The notes beneath the pieces are model-generated. The model searched no databases and was not told the origin of the DNA. It saw only the letters and a list, made by a program, of their open reading frames with translations. Shown here in pieces: positions 28,193 through 36,275 of a DNA stretch of 64,000 bases; positions within the stretch are counted from its first letter, which is position 1, and the number at the start of each line of letters is the position of its first letter. The position numbers were made by a program, and so were the translations under genes. The DNA is from Rhizobium sp. Q54 (GTDB lineage Bacteria > Pseudomonadota > Alphaproteobacteria > Rhizobiales > Xanthobacteraceae): NCBI GenBank assembly GCA_945907045.1, contig CAMDSH010000001.1, positions 186,001-250,000 of the forward strand, written 5' to 3'.

Positions 28193-29176
28193 ATGGTTTC
28201 CTCCCTCGTGCGTCTCTCCCGAATTTTCCGCCATCTTGGCGCAGTGGCTTTGCTGGTTTCCGCCATCGCCGGCCAGGCCGCGGCGGCGAATGCCGAGCCG
28301 CTGGTTTCCGCCGCGTGGCTCAAAGCGCATCTCAACGACGCCAACGTGGTCGTGCTCGACATTCGCTCGGCCATCGATGGCGGCGGCGCGGAAGCCTTTG
28401 CCAAGGCGCATATCCCCGGCGCCGTGCACAGCGACTACGACAAGGCAGGCTGGCGCGTGACCCGCGGCAATGTGCCGTTCATGCTGCCGACCGTGCCTGA
28501 GCTGGAAAAGCTGATTGGCGAAACCGGCATCGATGAAGACAGCCACGTTGTCATCGTTCCGGCCGGCGTGCATGCGACGGATTTCGGCTCCGCTGCGCGC
28601 ACCTATTGGACACTCAAGGTTGTCGGCTTGAAGAATGTCTCGATTCTCGATGGCGGCATCGCTGCATGGCAAGCCGCCGGCAACGCGACCGAAAGCGGTG
28701 CTGCCAAGCCATCGCCGAAAATTTTCACCGCATCGCTCGACAAGCGCGCGCTCGCCGAAGCGCCGGAAGTCGAGAAGATCGAACAGTCGGGCGGCGCGAC
28801 GCTGATCGATGCGCGGCCGGCCTCTTTCTTTAGTGGCAAGGAAAAAGCTCCGGCGTCTAAAGCGTACGGACACATTCCCGGCGCGATCAGTCTCGACAGC
28901 GCGACGTTCTACGATTCCAAAACCAACCGGCTCAAGCCGCAGGCCGAACTTGCGGCCATCGCGGCCACGCTGCCGCCCGGCCCGGCGGTGAGTTATTGCA
29001 ACACCGGACATTGGGCCGCGACCGACTGGTTCGTGCTGTCGGAAGTTTTGGACCGCAAGAACGTGAAGCTCTATGCCGGCTCAATGGTCGAGTGGACGAG
29101 CAACGCGAGCCGCCCAATCGACTCCGCACGCACGAAGTGGGACGATCTGAAGAAGACGCTCGGCATGGGCTCCTGA
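28193..29176 (+). CDS. Exported sulfurtransferase with two rhodanese domains
   Basis: A 327-residue protein with a signal peptide (about 1-32, AAAANA) and two rhodanese domains. The first (about 35-165) has no catalytic cysteine (VIVPAGVHATDFG instead), the second (about 195-315) has Cys269 in SYCNTGHWA. This is the layout of thiosulfate/3-mercaptopyruvate sulfurtransferases; it should move sulfane sulfur to cyanide or thiols in the periplasm. The neighbouring YeeE-type transporter suggests that it feeds or draws on thiosulfate-like sulfur. The last two codons and stop form the first unit of a 15-bp tandem repeat. Confidence 0.9.
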   Translation: MVSSLVRLSRIFRHLGAVALLVSAIAGQAAAANAEPLVSAAWLKAHLNDANVVVLDIRSAIDGGGAEAFAKAHIPGAVHSDYDKAGWRVTRGNVPFMLPTVPELEKLIGETGIDEDSHVVIVPAGVHATDFGSAARTYWTLKVVGLKNVSILDGGIAAWQAAGNATESGAAKPSPKIFTASLDKRALAEAPEVEKIEQSGGATLIDARPASFFSGKEKAPASKAYGHIPGAISLDSATFYDSKTNRLKPQAELAAIAATLPPGPAVSYCNTGHWAATDWFVLSEVLDRKNVKLYAGSMVEWTSNASRPIDSARTKWDDLKKTLGMGS

Positions 29177-29241
29177 GATTTGGGCTCCTGAGATTTGGGT
29201 TCCTGAGATTTGGGTTCCTGAGATTTGGGTTCCTGAGATTT
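29167..29241 (+). repeat. Five tandem copies of a 15-bp repeat carrying the rhodanese stop codon
   Basis: The unit GGGCTCCTGAGATTT occurs twice, then three copies read GGGTTCCTGAGATTT, and a degraded sixth (TGGTTCGTGAAG) follows. Unit one contains the last Ser codon and TGA of the sulfurtransferase. Because 15 is a multiple of three, every unit repeats a TGA in the same frame. Confidence 0.95.
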
Positions 29242-29279
29242 TGGTTCGTGAAGCCGCGCGGTATTCAGGCGAAACATTT

Positions 29280-30431
29280 ATGACTACGGCTATGATGACG
29301 GACACGCGCGCGGGCGCGGCCTTGGCGGGTATCGACTGGCTGTTCCTCGGCGCAGGGCTGGCCGCCACCGCGATCCTGATGGCGCTGGTGTTGCTCGACG
29401 GGCAGCCGGCTTCCGCAGCGCTGATCCTCGGCGGCTTCGGTCTTGGCGTTGTTTTCCTGAAAGCCGAATTCAGTTTCACCGCCGCATGGCGGCGTTTTCT
29501 AGTACGCGGCGAGGCGGGCGGCTTGCTCGGCGGGCTGCTTATTATCGCCGTCGCGGCGGTTGTCATCGTGCCGGTGGCGGCGATTTTTCCCAATTTCGGC
29601 GGCGCCATTGCGCCACTCGGCCCCTCGCTGGTGATCGGCGCTTTTGTCTTCGGCATCGGCATGCAACTCGCCAACGGCTGCGGCTCCGGCACGCTTTACA
29701 CCGCGGGTGGCGGCTCCGGGCGAATGCTGATCGCGCTCGCCTGCTTCATCATCGGCAGCGTGGTGGGAAGCCTGCATCTGCCGGCGGCGCTGGCCTTGGG
29801 CGGCATTGATCCGGTTATTGCGTCAAAATATTTTGGGCCGTGGGGCGGGCTTGCCGTAACCTTGGCGAGTCTGGCTTTGGCGGCGGTGCTGATTATCGCC
29901 GTGGCGCGGTGGCAAGGCGCGTCCGTGTGGCCGCGGCGTGGCTTGGTCATCGGCGGTGCGCTGATCGGCCTTCTCACCATCGCGGTGTTCGTGGCGGGCG
30001 GGCATCCGTGGAGCGTCACGTTCGGCTTTACGGTGTGGGGCGCCAAGCTCGCCAGCCTGATCGGGTTCGATGTTTCCAGCGCGCCGTTCTGGCAATGGGC
30101 CGGGCCAAAGCGCGCGCTCGCCGATTCGGTTTTGTCCGATACATCGAGCCTGACTGACTTCGGCATGATCTTCGGCGCCATGACCGCCGCCGCGGCGTCC
30201 AGGCCGTTCGCGCGCGCGTCCTGGCCACCGCTCAAATCGCTCGCCGCCGCGGCCATCGGCGGATTGCTGATGGGGTGGGGAGCGAGGCTCGGTTTTGGAT
30301 GCAACATCGGCGCCTTCGTCGGCGGCGTTGCGTCCGGCTCGCTGCACGGCTGGGTGTGGTTTGGCGCGGCGCTCGGCGGCTGCCTTGTCGGCATCAGGCT
30401 GCGCCCCGCGTTCGGATTGTCAAAGGATTAG
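29280..30431 (+). CDS. YeeE/YedE (TsuA-like) sulfur-compound transporter
   Basis: A 383-residue membrane protein of the YeeE/YedE family, whose studied member TsuA imports thiosulfate. About ten hydrophobic helices are visible. The conserved cysteine motifs are present in both halves: MQLANGCGSGTLYT (Cys134) and GFGCNIGAF (near 340), which pass the thiosulfate by S-H-S contacts in TsuA. It lies 103 bases after the rhodanese gene, beyond the tandem repeat. Its TAG stop shares a base with palindromic element copy B. Confidence 0.88.
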   Translation: MTTAMMTDTRAGAALAGIDWLFLGAGLAATAILMALVLLDGQPASAALILGGFGLGVVFLKAEFSFTAAWRRFLVRGEAGGLLGGLLIIAVAAVVIVPVAAIFPNFGGAIAPLGPSLVIGAFVFGIGMQLANGCGSGTLYTAGGGSGRMLIALACFIIGSVVGSLHLPAALALGGIDPVIASKYFGPWGGLAVTLASLALAAVLIIAVARWQGASVWPRRGLVIGGALIGLLTIAVFVAGGHPWSVTFGFTVWGAKLASLIGFDVSSAPFWQWAGPKRALADSVLSDTSSLTDFGMIFGAMTAAAASRPFARASWPPLKSLAAAAIGGLLMGWGARLGFGCNIGAFVGGVASGSLHGWVWFGAALGGCLVGIRLRPAFGLSKD

Positions 30432-30518
30432 CGCATGATCCCGAAAAATGGGAACCGGTTTCCAGCCTTCGCGAAGCCCGCTTCGGCGGGTGAAGGAAGG
30501 TCGGACAAGATCATGCGC
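30431..30518 (+). repeat. Short palindromic intergenic element, copy B
   Basis: An 88-base element with the same perfect 10-bp inverted ends as copy A (GCGCATGATC / GATCATGCGC) and the shared internal start CCGAAAA...GGAACCGGTTT. It differs inside by a nested hairpin (CCTTC...CCCGC TTCG GCGGG...GAAGG, 30466-30497). It starts on the last base of the yeeE TAG stop, in the same relation to the upstream gene as copy A. Confidence 0.75.
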
Positions 30519-30532
30519 CAAGGAAGTGTGTG

Positions 30533-30691
30533 ATGCGGTTCGTTTATATCAGCGTGTTGGTCTTGGGGCTTGCGGCCGTGCTGGCCGATCATCTCTCCAG
30601 CCCGTCGAGCGGCCGCGCGGTCTCGCCGGAGGATTTTGCCGGCGCCTGCGCGCCCTGCGGCGCGCCATGCCCGTCGGCGCAAAAGAAATAG
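30533..30691 (+). CDS. Possible 52-residue membrane-anchored cysteine-rich peptide
   Basis: An ATG at 30533 with AAGGAAG 7 bases upstream opens a 52-codon frame: a hydrophobic helix (FVYISVLVLGLAAVLADHL) then a short tail ending in CAPCGAPCPSAQKK. The three cysteines (CxxCxxxC) could bind metal or sulfur or take part in thiol exchange. It is the last frame of the sulfur group, 14 bases after element B. No homologue is known to me, so it may be a chance frame, although the ribosome site, membrane helix and codon use favour a gene. Confidence 0.45.
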   Translation: MRFVYISVLVLGLAAVLADHLSSPSSGRAVSPEDFAGACAPCGAPCPSAQKK

Positions 30692-30693
30692 TG

Positions 30694-31608
30694 TCAGCTA
30701 TTTTTCCTGAGAAATTCGTCGGTCTCGGCGCGCGTCGGCGTCACTGCGTTGCCGCCGAAGCGCAAACATTTCACCGCCGCTGCCGCGCTGGCGAAACGCA
30801 TGATGTCCGGCATCTCACGTCCTTCCAGTACGCCAAGCGTGAACGCGGCGTGAAACGTGTCGCCCGCGCCGAGAGTATCGACGGCTGTAATGTTGAACGC
30901 CGGCAGGCGGTGCAGCTTCTTGCCCTCGAGCCAGAGCATGCCATCCGGCCCGTCGGTGACGGCGAGAAAACAATTCAGGTGCTTCGCCATCTGCATGAGC
31001 GCCGCGCCGAGATCGCCGCCGCCGACCGTACCGCGTAACCCTTCCGACGAAAACACCACGTGCGTGCCGAGCGCGAGCAGTTGATCGTCAGCTTTCGTCG
31101 CCTTGTCGCCGTCGATCACGACAGGAATGCCGCGCGCGCGGGCGGCCTGACAAATCGGCGTGACGAATTCGGGAAAACGGTTATCCACGAGCACGGCGTC
31201 GGCTGAAGATACCAGCAGAGCCGGATCGGCGGGCCGCGCGGCGGCAAGGTTCACGCCGCGCCGGGTGGCGATGGATTTTTCGCCCGCTGCATCGATCAGG
31301 ATCAGCGACACCGACGCAGTCGCGCCTTTAACGCGCACCACGCCCGCGCAGTCCACATGTCCGCGGCCCAAATCGGCGATAATGCGATCGCTCACTTCAT
31401 CGTCGCCGAGCGGACCGGAAAAACCCGCGCGCGCGCCGAGCCGAGCCGCCGCGACCGCCGCATTGGCCGCGCAACCGCCGCCGGTGACGATGAAATCCGA
31501 GGCGGAAACTTTCGTGCCTGGCGCGGGAAATTCATCCACCCGCATCATGATGTCCTGCACCGCAATGCCGGCGCAGAGGATCGCGTGTCCTCGTCTGGCT
31601 TCAGCCAA
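30694..31608 (-). CDS. PfkB family sugar kinase
   Basis: A ribokinase-type kinase of about 304 residues. It has the N-terminal glycine-rich substrate motif VTGGGCAANAAVAAARLGA and the C-terminal ATP/anion-hole signature DTLGAGDTFHAAF with the catalytic aspartate. The sugar or nucleoside substrate is unknown. A TTG at 31608 (LAEARRGHAILCAG), with GGAG 9 bases before it and overlapping the NUDIX stop by 8 bases, is the likeliest start; an ATG at 31662 would overlap the NUDIX gene by 62 bases. Confidence 0.88.
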   Translation of the reverse strand: MAEARRGHAILCAGIAVQDIMMRVDEFPAPGTKVSASDFIVTGGGCAANAAVAAARLGARAGFSGPLGDDEVSDRIIADLGRGHVDCAGVVRVKGATASVSLILIDAAGEKSIATRRGVNLAAARPADPALLVSSADAVLVDNRFPEFVTPICQAARARGIPVVIDGDKATKADDQLLALGTHVVFSSEGLRGTVGGGDLGAALMQMAKHLNCFLAVTDGPDGMLWLEGKKLHRLPAFNITAVDTLGAGDTFHAAFTLGVLEGREMPDIMRFASAAAAVKCLRFGGNAVTPTRAETDEFLRKNS

Positions 31609-32554
31609 GGACGCCGGCTCCGTTCTCGACCCAGCCGCGAATGATGTGATGCGCGATGGCAACCCCCGGCGGCGCGGTCAAACCTTGCGGATGCTTTCCG
31701 AGCAGCATCGCGGCGGTCTCGTCGCGGCTGAACCAGCGCGCGTCTTCCAGCTCCTCGCGATCGACAACAATGTCCGTCGATAACGCTTCAGCGTAACAGC
31801 CGATCATCAGCGACGTCGGGAACGGCCACGGCTGCGAGCGGAAATACCGCACGCGCCCGCAGGCGATACCGGCTTCCTCGCGCGTCTCGCGGCGCACCGC
31901 GTCCTCAATGCTTTCGCCCGGCTCGACAAAGCCCGCAAGGCACGACCACATCGTCGGCACGAAACGCGGGCTACGGCCGAGCAGGCAGCGCTCGCCGTCT
32001 ATTGCAAGCATGATCGCGACCGGATCGGTGCGCGGGAAATGCTCGGTCTTGCATTGCGGGCAATCGCGCTTCCAGCCGCTTTGCACCGGCTGCGTGGCCG
32101 CGCCGCAATTCGGGCAAAAGCGATGCCGCGCATGCCAGTGCAGCACGGCTTTGGCTTCGGCGATCGGCGGCAGATGGTCGGCGTCCACCAGGCCCTGCAC
32201 GGCGATGCTGCGCAAATCCGTGACGTGCAGATCGTCGCGCGCTTTAATCGCCTCCGCCGTGGCCAGTGTCAGGCCGATGCCGAAGCGCCCCACACCATCC
32301 AGATGACCGAGAAAAACAGTTTCAGTGATGGGGCCAAGCGCTCGCGCTTCATCAAGCGTGAACAGCGGCTCGTGGCGCGTGCTGCCTTTTTTCAGAACGA
32401 CGAGATCGATGCCGATGACGTAAGCGCCCGCGCGCGAATCCGATGCGAGCGCGGCCACGGCCTTTGCATCGCTGCGCAATTCGGCGGCGCGTTCGATGCG
32501 GCTTTCGGCATAGCCGAGACGGGGCTGGGGTCCGAGGTCGGGGCGAGGGGGCAT
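31601..32554 (-). CDS. nudC: NAD(+) diphosphatase (NudC-like NUDIX hydrolase)
   Basis: A 317-residue enzyme with an N-terminal NudC domain, a zinc ribbon (RFCPNCGAATQP...DCPQCKTEHFPRTDP) and a NUDIX domain with the full box GFVEPGESIEDAVRRETREEAG. The SQPWPFPTSLM motif after the box is diagnostic for NudC-type NADH pyrophosphatases, which also remove NAD caps from RNA. The start at 32554 (MPPRPDLG) avoids overlap with the upstream hydrolase gene. It is cotranscribed with the PfkB kinase. Confidence 0.92.
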   Translation of the reverse strand: MPPRPDLGPQPRLGYAESRIERAAELRSDAKAVAALASDSRAGAYVIGIDLVVLKKGSTRHEPLFTLDEARALGPITETVFLGHLDGVGRFGIGLTLATAEAIKARDDLHVTDLRSIAVQGLVDADHLPPIAEAKAVLHWHARHRFCPNCGAATQPVQSGWKRDCPQCKTEHFPRTDPVAIMLAIDGERCLLGRSPRFVPTMWSCLAGFVEPGESIEDAVRRETREEAGIACGRVRYFRSQPWPFPTSLMIGCYAEALSTDIVVDREELEDARWFSRDETAAMLLGKHPQGLTAPPGVAIAHHIIRGWVENGAGVLG

Positions 32555-32573
32555 GAACGGCGGCGCGCGGTCC

Positions 32574-33428
32574 TTATTCCGCCGCTTCGCGCTGCGCACG
32601 CGGATGTATCGCGTCATACAATTCCGGGCGCTGCCATTGCGGGCCGAGCACGCCCTGCTTGGCGCCGTAATTGCGCGCCGAAGTGATGGTGTCGGTGCTG
32701 GCGCGCATTTCGCGCAGGCGGTCGAGGTTCACGTCCACGGTGAACAATCCTGCCACAGTGCTCTCGAACACGATCTCTTCAGGTGTTGCAATCATCGCAA
32801 GCCCGCGCTCGGCGTGGCTGAAAAGATTCTGTGTCGTCACCACCAGCGCGAGGTTCTCGATCGCCCGTGACCAGATCAGATTGCGCCAGGTCGCCCACAG
32901 CCGCCGCTTGTCGGTGCCGGCTGGCATGAAGATGATTTCCGCGCCGCGCAGCGCCAGCGCGCGCGTTACCTCCGGCATGTAAGCCTCGCTGCACATCGCG
33001 AGGCCTACTTTGCCGTGCACGGTGTCGAACACCGGGAATTCATTGGCGGCGACGTACTGGAACTCCCACCACTCGCCGCCGGTATAGATCCATGGCCCGT
33101 TCGGATGCGTGCGGCGGTATTGCACCACCTTGCCATCGGGATAGGCCATGCAGATCAAATTGTGGGCGGTCGCCTTGACGGCGTCGAGCGGCGCGATGGT
33201 GCCGAAGATGATGTGGATGGCGTGTTTCGCGGCGGCTTGCGCCATCGCTGAAGTGGGATCGAAGCTCGCCGGCATCCGCCACGGTCCGGGATAGGTTTCC
33301 GGCAGGCAGACGAAATCCGCGCCCTCGGCTTTCGCACGCTCGATGAAGCGGACGGCATCGGCGATGTTCTTTTCGTCCTGTCCGATTGGATTGGTGATCG
33401 GTTGCACGACGGCGATGCGGAAGGTCAT
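32574..33428 (-). CDS. Carbon-nitrogen hydrolase (nitrilase superfamily) with altered triad
   Basis: A 284-residue member of the nitrilase/amidase superfamily. The catalytic glutamate (Glu44, CLPETYPG) and cysteine (Cys146, GLAMCSEAYMPE) are in place. At the lysine position the usual YRKxH reads YRRTH (Arg105-Arg106-Thr-His108), so the third triad residue seems to be arginine. It would cleave a nitrile or amide if still active. It is upstream of nudC on the same strand, 19 bases away. Confidence 0.85.
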   Translation of the reverse strand: MTFRIAVVQPITNPIGQDEKNIADAVRFIERAKAEGADFVCLPETYPGPWRMPASFDPTSAMAQAAAKHAIHIIFGTIAPLDAVKATAHNLICMAYPDGKVVQYRRTHPNGPWIYTGGEWWEFQYVAANEFPVFDTVHGKVGLAMCSEAYMPEVTRALALRGAEIIFMPAGTDKRRLWATWRNLIWSRAIENLALVVTTQNLFSHAERGLAMIATPEEIVFESTVAGLFTVDVNLDRLREMRASTDTITSARNYGAKQGVLGPQWQRPELYDAIHPRAQREAAE

Positions 33429-33461
33429 GGCGTTCTCCAGACTGGCAATTCGACCCTAATC

Positions 33462-33896
33462 TCAAAGCTTTGAAATTTGAAGCCCGTGCCGCAACGTCTC
33501 GATCAGGCGTTCACGCGCGGCGGTTTCGTAGGCAATTGGCGGCGCGACACCCCACACAGGTTTCGGCCATGCGGCGTCGGTCTTGCTGCGCGCGATGATA
33601 TGCACGTGCAGTTGCGGCACGGCGTTGCCCAGCGCGGCGACGTTGAGCTTGTCGCAAGCAGCCGCGCTTTTGAGCGCGTCCATGACGCGCGCGATTTCAG
33701 CCATCAGCTGCACCCGCGCGGCCTCGTCCAGATCGGTGAGTTCCACCAGATGTGGCCGGCGCGGCACCAGGATGACCCAAGGGTAATTGGAATCGTTCAT
33801 CAGCAGCACGCGCGTCAGAGGCAGATCGCCGACGGGCGCTGTGTCGCGCTCAAGCTGCGGATGCAGCGCCCAGTCCTTCGGAACCCCGGAAATCAT
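33462..33896 (-). CDS. HIT family nucleotide-binding protein
   Basis: A 144-residue HIT-domain protein. The histidine-triad region reads NAVPQLHVHIIARSKTDAAWPKPVWG, with the first histidine of HxHxH replaced by Gln and LHVH kept, as in a common rhizobial subgroup. Such proteins hydrolyse nucleoside phosphoramidates or dinucleotides. It is 33 bases upstream of the nitrilase gene and diverges from the SRP RNA. Confidence 0.88.
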   Translation of the reverse strand: MISGVPKDWALHPQLERDTAPVGDLPLTRVLLMNDSNYPWVILVPRRPHLVELTDLDEAARVQLMAEIARVMDALKSAAACDKLNVAALGNAVPQLHVHIIARSKTDAAWPKPVWGVAPPIAYETAARERLIETLRHGLQISKL

Positions 33897-33987
33897 TGAA
33901 GAATCTCCACCAAGAAATTGCGGGGGAAGCTAGCAGAGCCGTTCGTCCGCCGCTTGCAATCCACCCCCCATTGGACCGATATAGGAA

Positions 33988-34085
33988 CGGGAGGTTGGCG
34001 GTGGACGAGCCACTCGCCAACCGGGTCAGGTCCGGAAGGAAGCAGCCCTAACGAGCACGGATCGGGTCGCTCGTCAGCCTCCCAC
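33988..34085 (+). ncRNA. ffs: Signal recognition particle RNA, small bacterial (4.5S) type
   Basis: The universally conserved SRP helix 8 is present: GTCAGGTCCGGAAGGAAGCA (34025-34044) followed by GCCCTAA. The ends pair: GGGAGG near 33989 with CCTCCC near 34078-34083. Size of about 98 nt fits the short Alphaproteobacterial form. Its place directly before dnaX is the common order in this class. The RNA guides membrane proteins to FtsY with Ffh. Exact ends are approximate. Confidence 0.93.
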
Positions 34086-34136
34086 CATTTTCCCTCGATG
34101 CAAATCGCGGCTTCACGCGGGCGGCGGATTGGAACG

Positions 34137-35951
34137 ATGAGCAGCGCCAAGAAGCCCAAATCCGATCCCGCGCCGGCAACCCCTGAGGCCGGCTATCGCG
34201 TCCTTGCGCGCAAATATCGTCCCTCGACCTTCGACGACCTGATCGGCCAGGACGCCATGGTGCGGACGCTCTCGAACGCGTTCGAGAGCGGGCGCATCCC
34301 GCAAGCATGGATCCTCACCGGCGTGCGCGGCGTCGGCAAGACAACGACCGCGCGCATTCTCGCCCGCGCGCTGAATTACGAATTGCCGGATGGCTCGGTG
34401 AAGGGTCCGACCATCAACATGCCGCAGCCGGGCATCCACGATCAGGCGATCATGGAAAGCCGGCACATCGATGTGCTGGAAATGGACGCCGCCTCGCACA
34501 ACGGCGTCGAGGACGTGCGCGCCATCAACGATGCCATCCGTTACGCGCCGGTTTCCGCGCGCTACAAGGTCTACATCCTCGACGAAGTGCACATGCTCTC
34601 GCCCGCGGCGTTTAATGCTTTGCTCAAAACACTGGAAGAGCCGCCGCCGCACGCCAAGTTCATTTTCGCCACCACGGAAATCCGCAAGGTGCCGGTGACG
34701 GTGCTCTCGCGCTGCCAGCGCTTCGATTTGCGCCGGGTGGATGCCGCGCTGCTGGTGCAGCATCTCGAAGGCATCGCGAAGAAGGAAAAGGTCGAGACTG
34801 AACCTGCGGCGCTGGCGCTGATTGCGCGCGCGGCGGATGGCTCGGTGCGGGATTCACTCTCGCTGTTCGATCAGGCGATCGCTCATGCCGCCGGTCCGGT
34901 GCGCGCTGAAGACGTGCGGCAGATGCTCGGCCTTGCCGACCGCGTGCGTATCGTCGATCTGTTCGAGGCGCTGCTGAAGGGCGACGTCGCCGCGGCGCTC
35001 AAAGAATTACGCGAACAATACGAGATTGGTGCGGATCCTTCCATAGTGCTTTCCGATTTGGCCGAATTCACGCATTTCGTTACCCGCGTGAAAGTCGTGC
35101 CTGCGGTCGCCGACGATGTTTCATTGTCTGAAGCCGAGCGCGTGCGCGGCCGCGCCTTTGCGACGCAGCTTTCCATGCGCTTGCTCGCGCGCGTGTGGCA
35201 GATGCTGCTCAAGGGCATTGGTGAAGTGCAGGGCGCGGCGAAGCCGATTGCCGCCGCCGAAATGGTTCTGGTCCGTATTGCTTATGCCGCCGATCTGCCG
35301 ACGCCCGATGAAGTGATCCGCTCGCTTGGCGAGGAAGGCGCATCTGCGCGTCCGCAAGGCAATGGCGGCGGGGCTGCGGCGAGCGCCGGCGCGGCCTATG
35401 CGCCGCGTTATGAAGCACCGCGCGGCGCGCCGCGCTCCGCTCTGGCGCAATCCGTGCAACCTATCGCGCAACCCGCCGGCGATCCGGCTGTGCGCATGGA
35501 TGCCGCCCCGGCGGTGCCGACGCTTGGCGTTGCAACCTTTGAAGCGTTGATCGCGCTCGCCGCCGAGAAGCGCGATCTCGCCGTCAAGACCGCGCTGGAG
35601 CGCGATGTGCGGCTGGTGCGCTTCGAGGACGGAAGGCTGGAAATTGCGCTGGAAGCGAGCGCCGTGAAGACCTTGGCGCATGACCTTTCCCGAAAGCTTG
35701 CCTCCTGGACCGGCAAGCGCTGGCTGGTCGTGGTTTCGGTGGAGCAGGGCGCGCCGACCAAGCGGGCGCAATCCGACGCGCGCGACGCTGAAGTGAAGCT
35801 CGGCGTGATGAACGATCCGCTCGTTCAGGCGGTATTGAAAACATTCCCCGGCGCAAAAATCGGTCCCGTCACGCAGAAAGACGCGGGCTACGCCGATCTC
35901 GCCAAGAACGAAACCTTCGATCCGCCGCCCGATATGGAACGGGAGGGTTAA
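34137..35951 (+). CDS. dnaX: DNA polymerase III subunit gamma/tau
   Basis: A 604-residue clamp-loader ATPase. Walker A GVRGVGKTT (62-70), Walker B/DExx YILDEVHML (about 146-154), sensor 1 ATTEIRKVPVTVLSRCQRF and sensor 2 GSVRDSLSLFDQA are all present. The usual zinc module with four cysteines between Walker A and B is missing: residues 88-110 read GPTINMPQPGIHDQAIMES with no cysteine. A Gly/Ala/Pro-rich linker (about 405-470) precedes the tau C-terminal domain. The start at 34137 lies past the SRP RNA; the open frame upstream runs through that RNA. Confidence 0.94.
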   Translation: MSSAKKPKSDPAPATPEAGYRVLARKYRPSTFDDLIGQDAMVRTLSNAFESGRIPQAWILTGVRGVGKTTTARILARALNYELPDGSVKGPTINMPQPGIHDQAIMESRHIDVLEMDAASHNGVEDVRAINDAIRYAPVSARYKVYILDEVHMLSPAAFNALLKTLEEPPPHAKFIFATTEIRKVPVTVLSRCQRFDLRRVDAALLVQHLEGIAKKEKVETEPAALALIARAADGSVRDSLSLFDQAIAHAAGPVRAEDVRQMLGLADRVRIVDLFEALLKGDVAAALKELREQYEIGADPSIVLSDLAEFTHFVTRVKVVPAVADDVSLSEAERVRGRAFATQLSMRLLARVWQMLLKGIGEVQGAAKPIAAAEMVLVRIAYAADLPTPDEVIRSLGEEGASARPQGNGGGAAASAGAAYAPRYEAPRGAPRSALAQSVQPIAQPAGDPAVRMDAAPAVPTLGVATFEALIALAAEKRDLAVKTALERDVRLVRFEDGRLEIALEASAVKTLAHDLSRKLASWTGKRWLVVVSVEQGAPTKRAQSDARDAEVKLGVMNDPLVQAVLKTFPGAKIGPVTQKDAGYADLAKNETFDPPPDMEREG

Positions 35952-35954
35952 GTC

Positions 35955-36275
35955 ATGGCGGATTTCATGAACCTGATGAAGCAGGCCTCGCAGCTGCAAT
36001 CCAAGATGCAGGAGCTGCAGGCCGAACTCGACACCATCGAGGTTGAGGGTGCGTCCGGCGGCGGCATGGTCACGGTGCGGCTCACCGCCAAAGGCGAGAT
36101 GAAGGGGATCAAGGTCGACGATTCCCTGCTCAAACCTTCGGAAAAGGAAATTTTGGAAGACCTGCTGGTGACGGCGCACGCCGATGCGCGCCGCAAAGCC
36201 GAGGACGTCATGCAGGACAAGATGAAGGCTCTCACCGGAGGTCTGCCGCTGCCGCCGGGAATGAAATTGTTCTGA
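35955..36275 (+). CDS. ybaB: YbaB/EbfC family nucleoid-associated protein
   Basis: A 106-residue DNA-binding protein with the family core [55 protein letters not shown] and the acidic C-terminal helix. It forms tweezer-like dimers on DNA. Order dnaX-ybaB-recR is conserved across bacteria; spacing is 3 bases to dnaX, and it shares one base with recR (TGATG). Confidence 0.95.
   Translation: MADFMNLMKQASQLQSKMQELQAELDTIEVEGASGGGMVTVRLTAKGEMKGIKVDDSLLKPSEKEILEDLLVTAHADARRKAEDVMQDKMKALTGGLPLPPGMKLF

Noticed and set aside
29081..29692. A frame with the repeat PKSQEPKSQ on the minus strand
   Set aside because: The peptide repeat is only the reverse reading of the 15-bp tandem repeat at 29167-29241; the rest is antisense to the transporter gene.
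33918..34136. An N-terminal extension of dnaX by 73 codons
   Set aside because: The stretch contains the SRP RNA gene, and DnaX homologues start near MSSAKKP at 34137.
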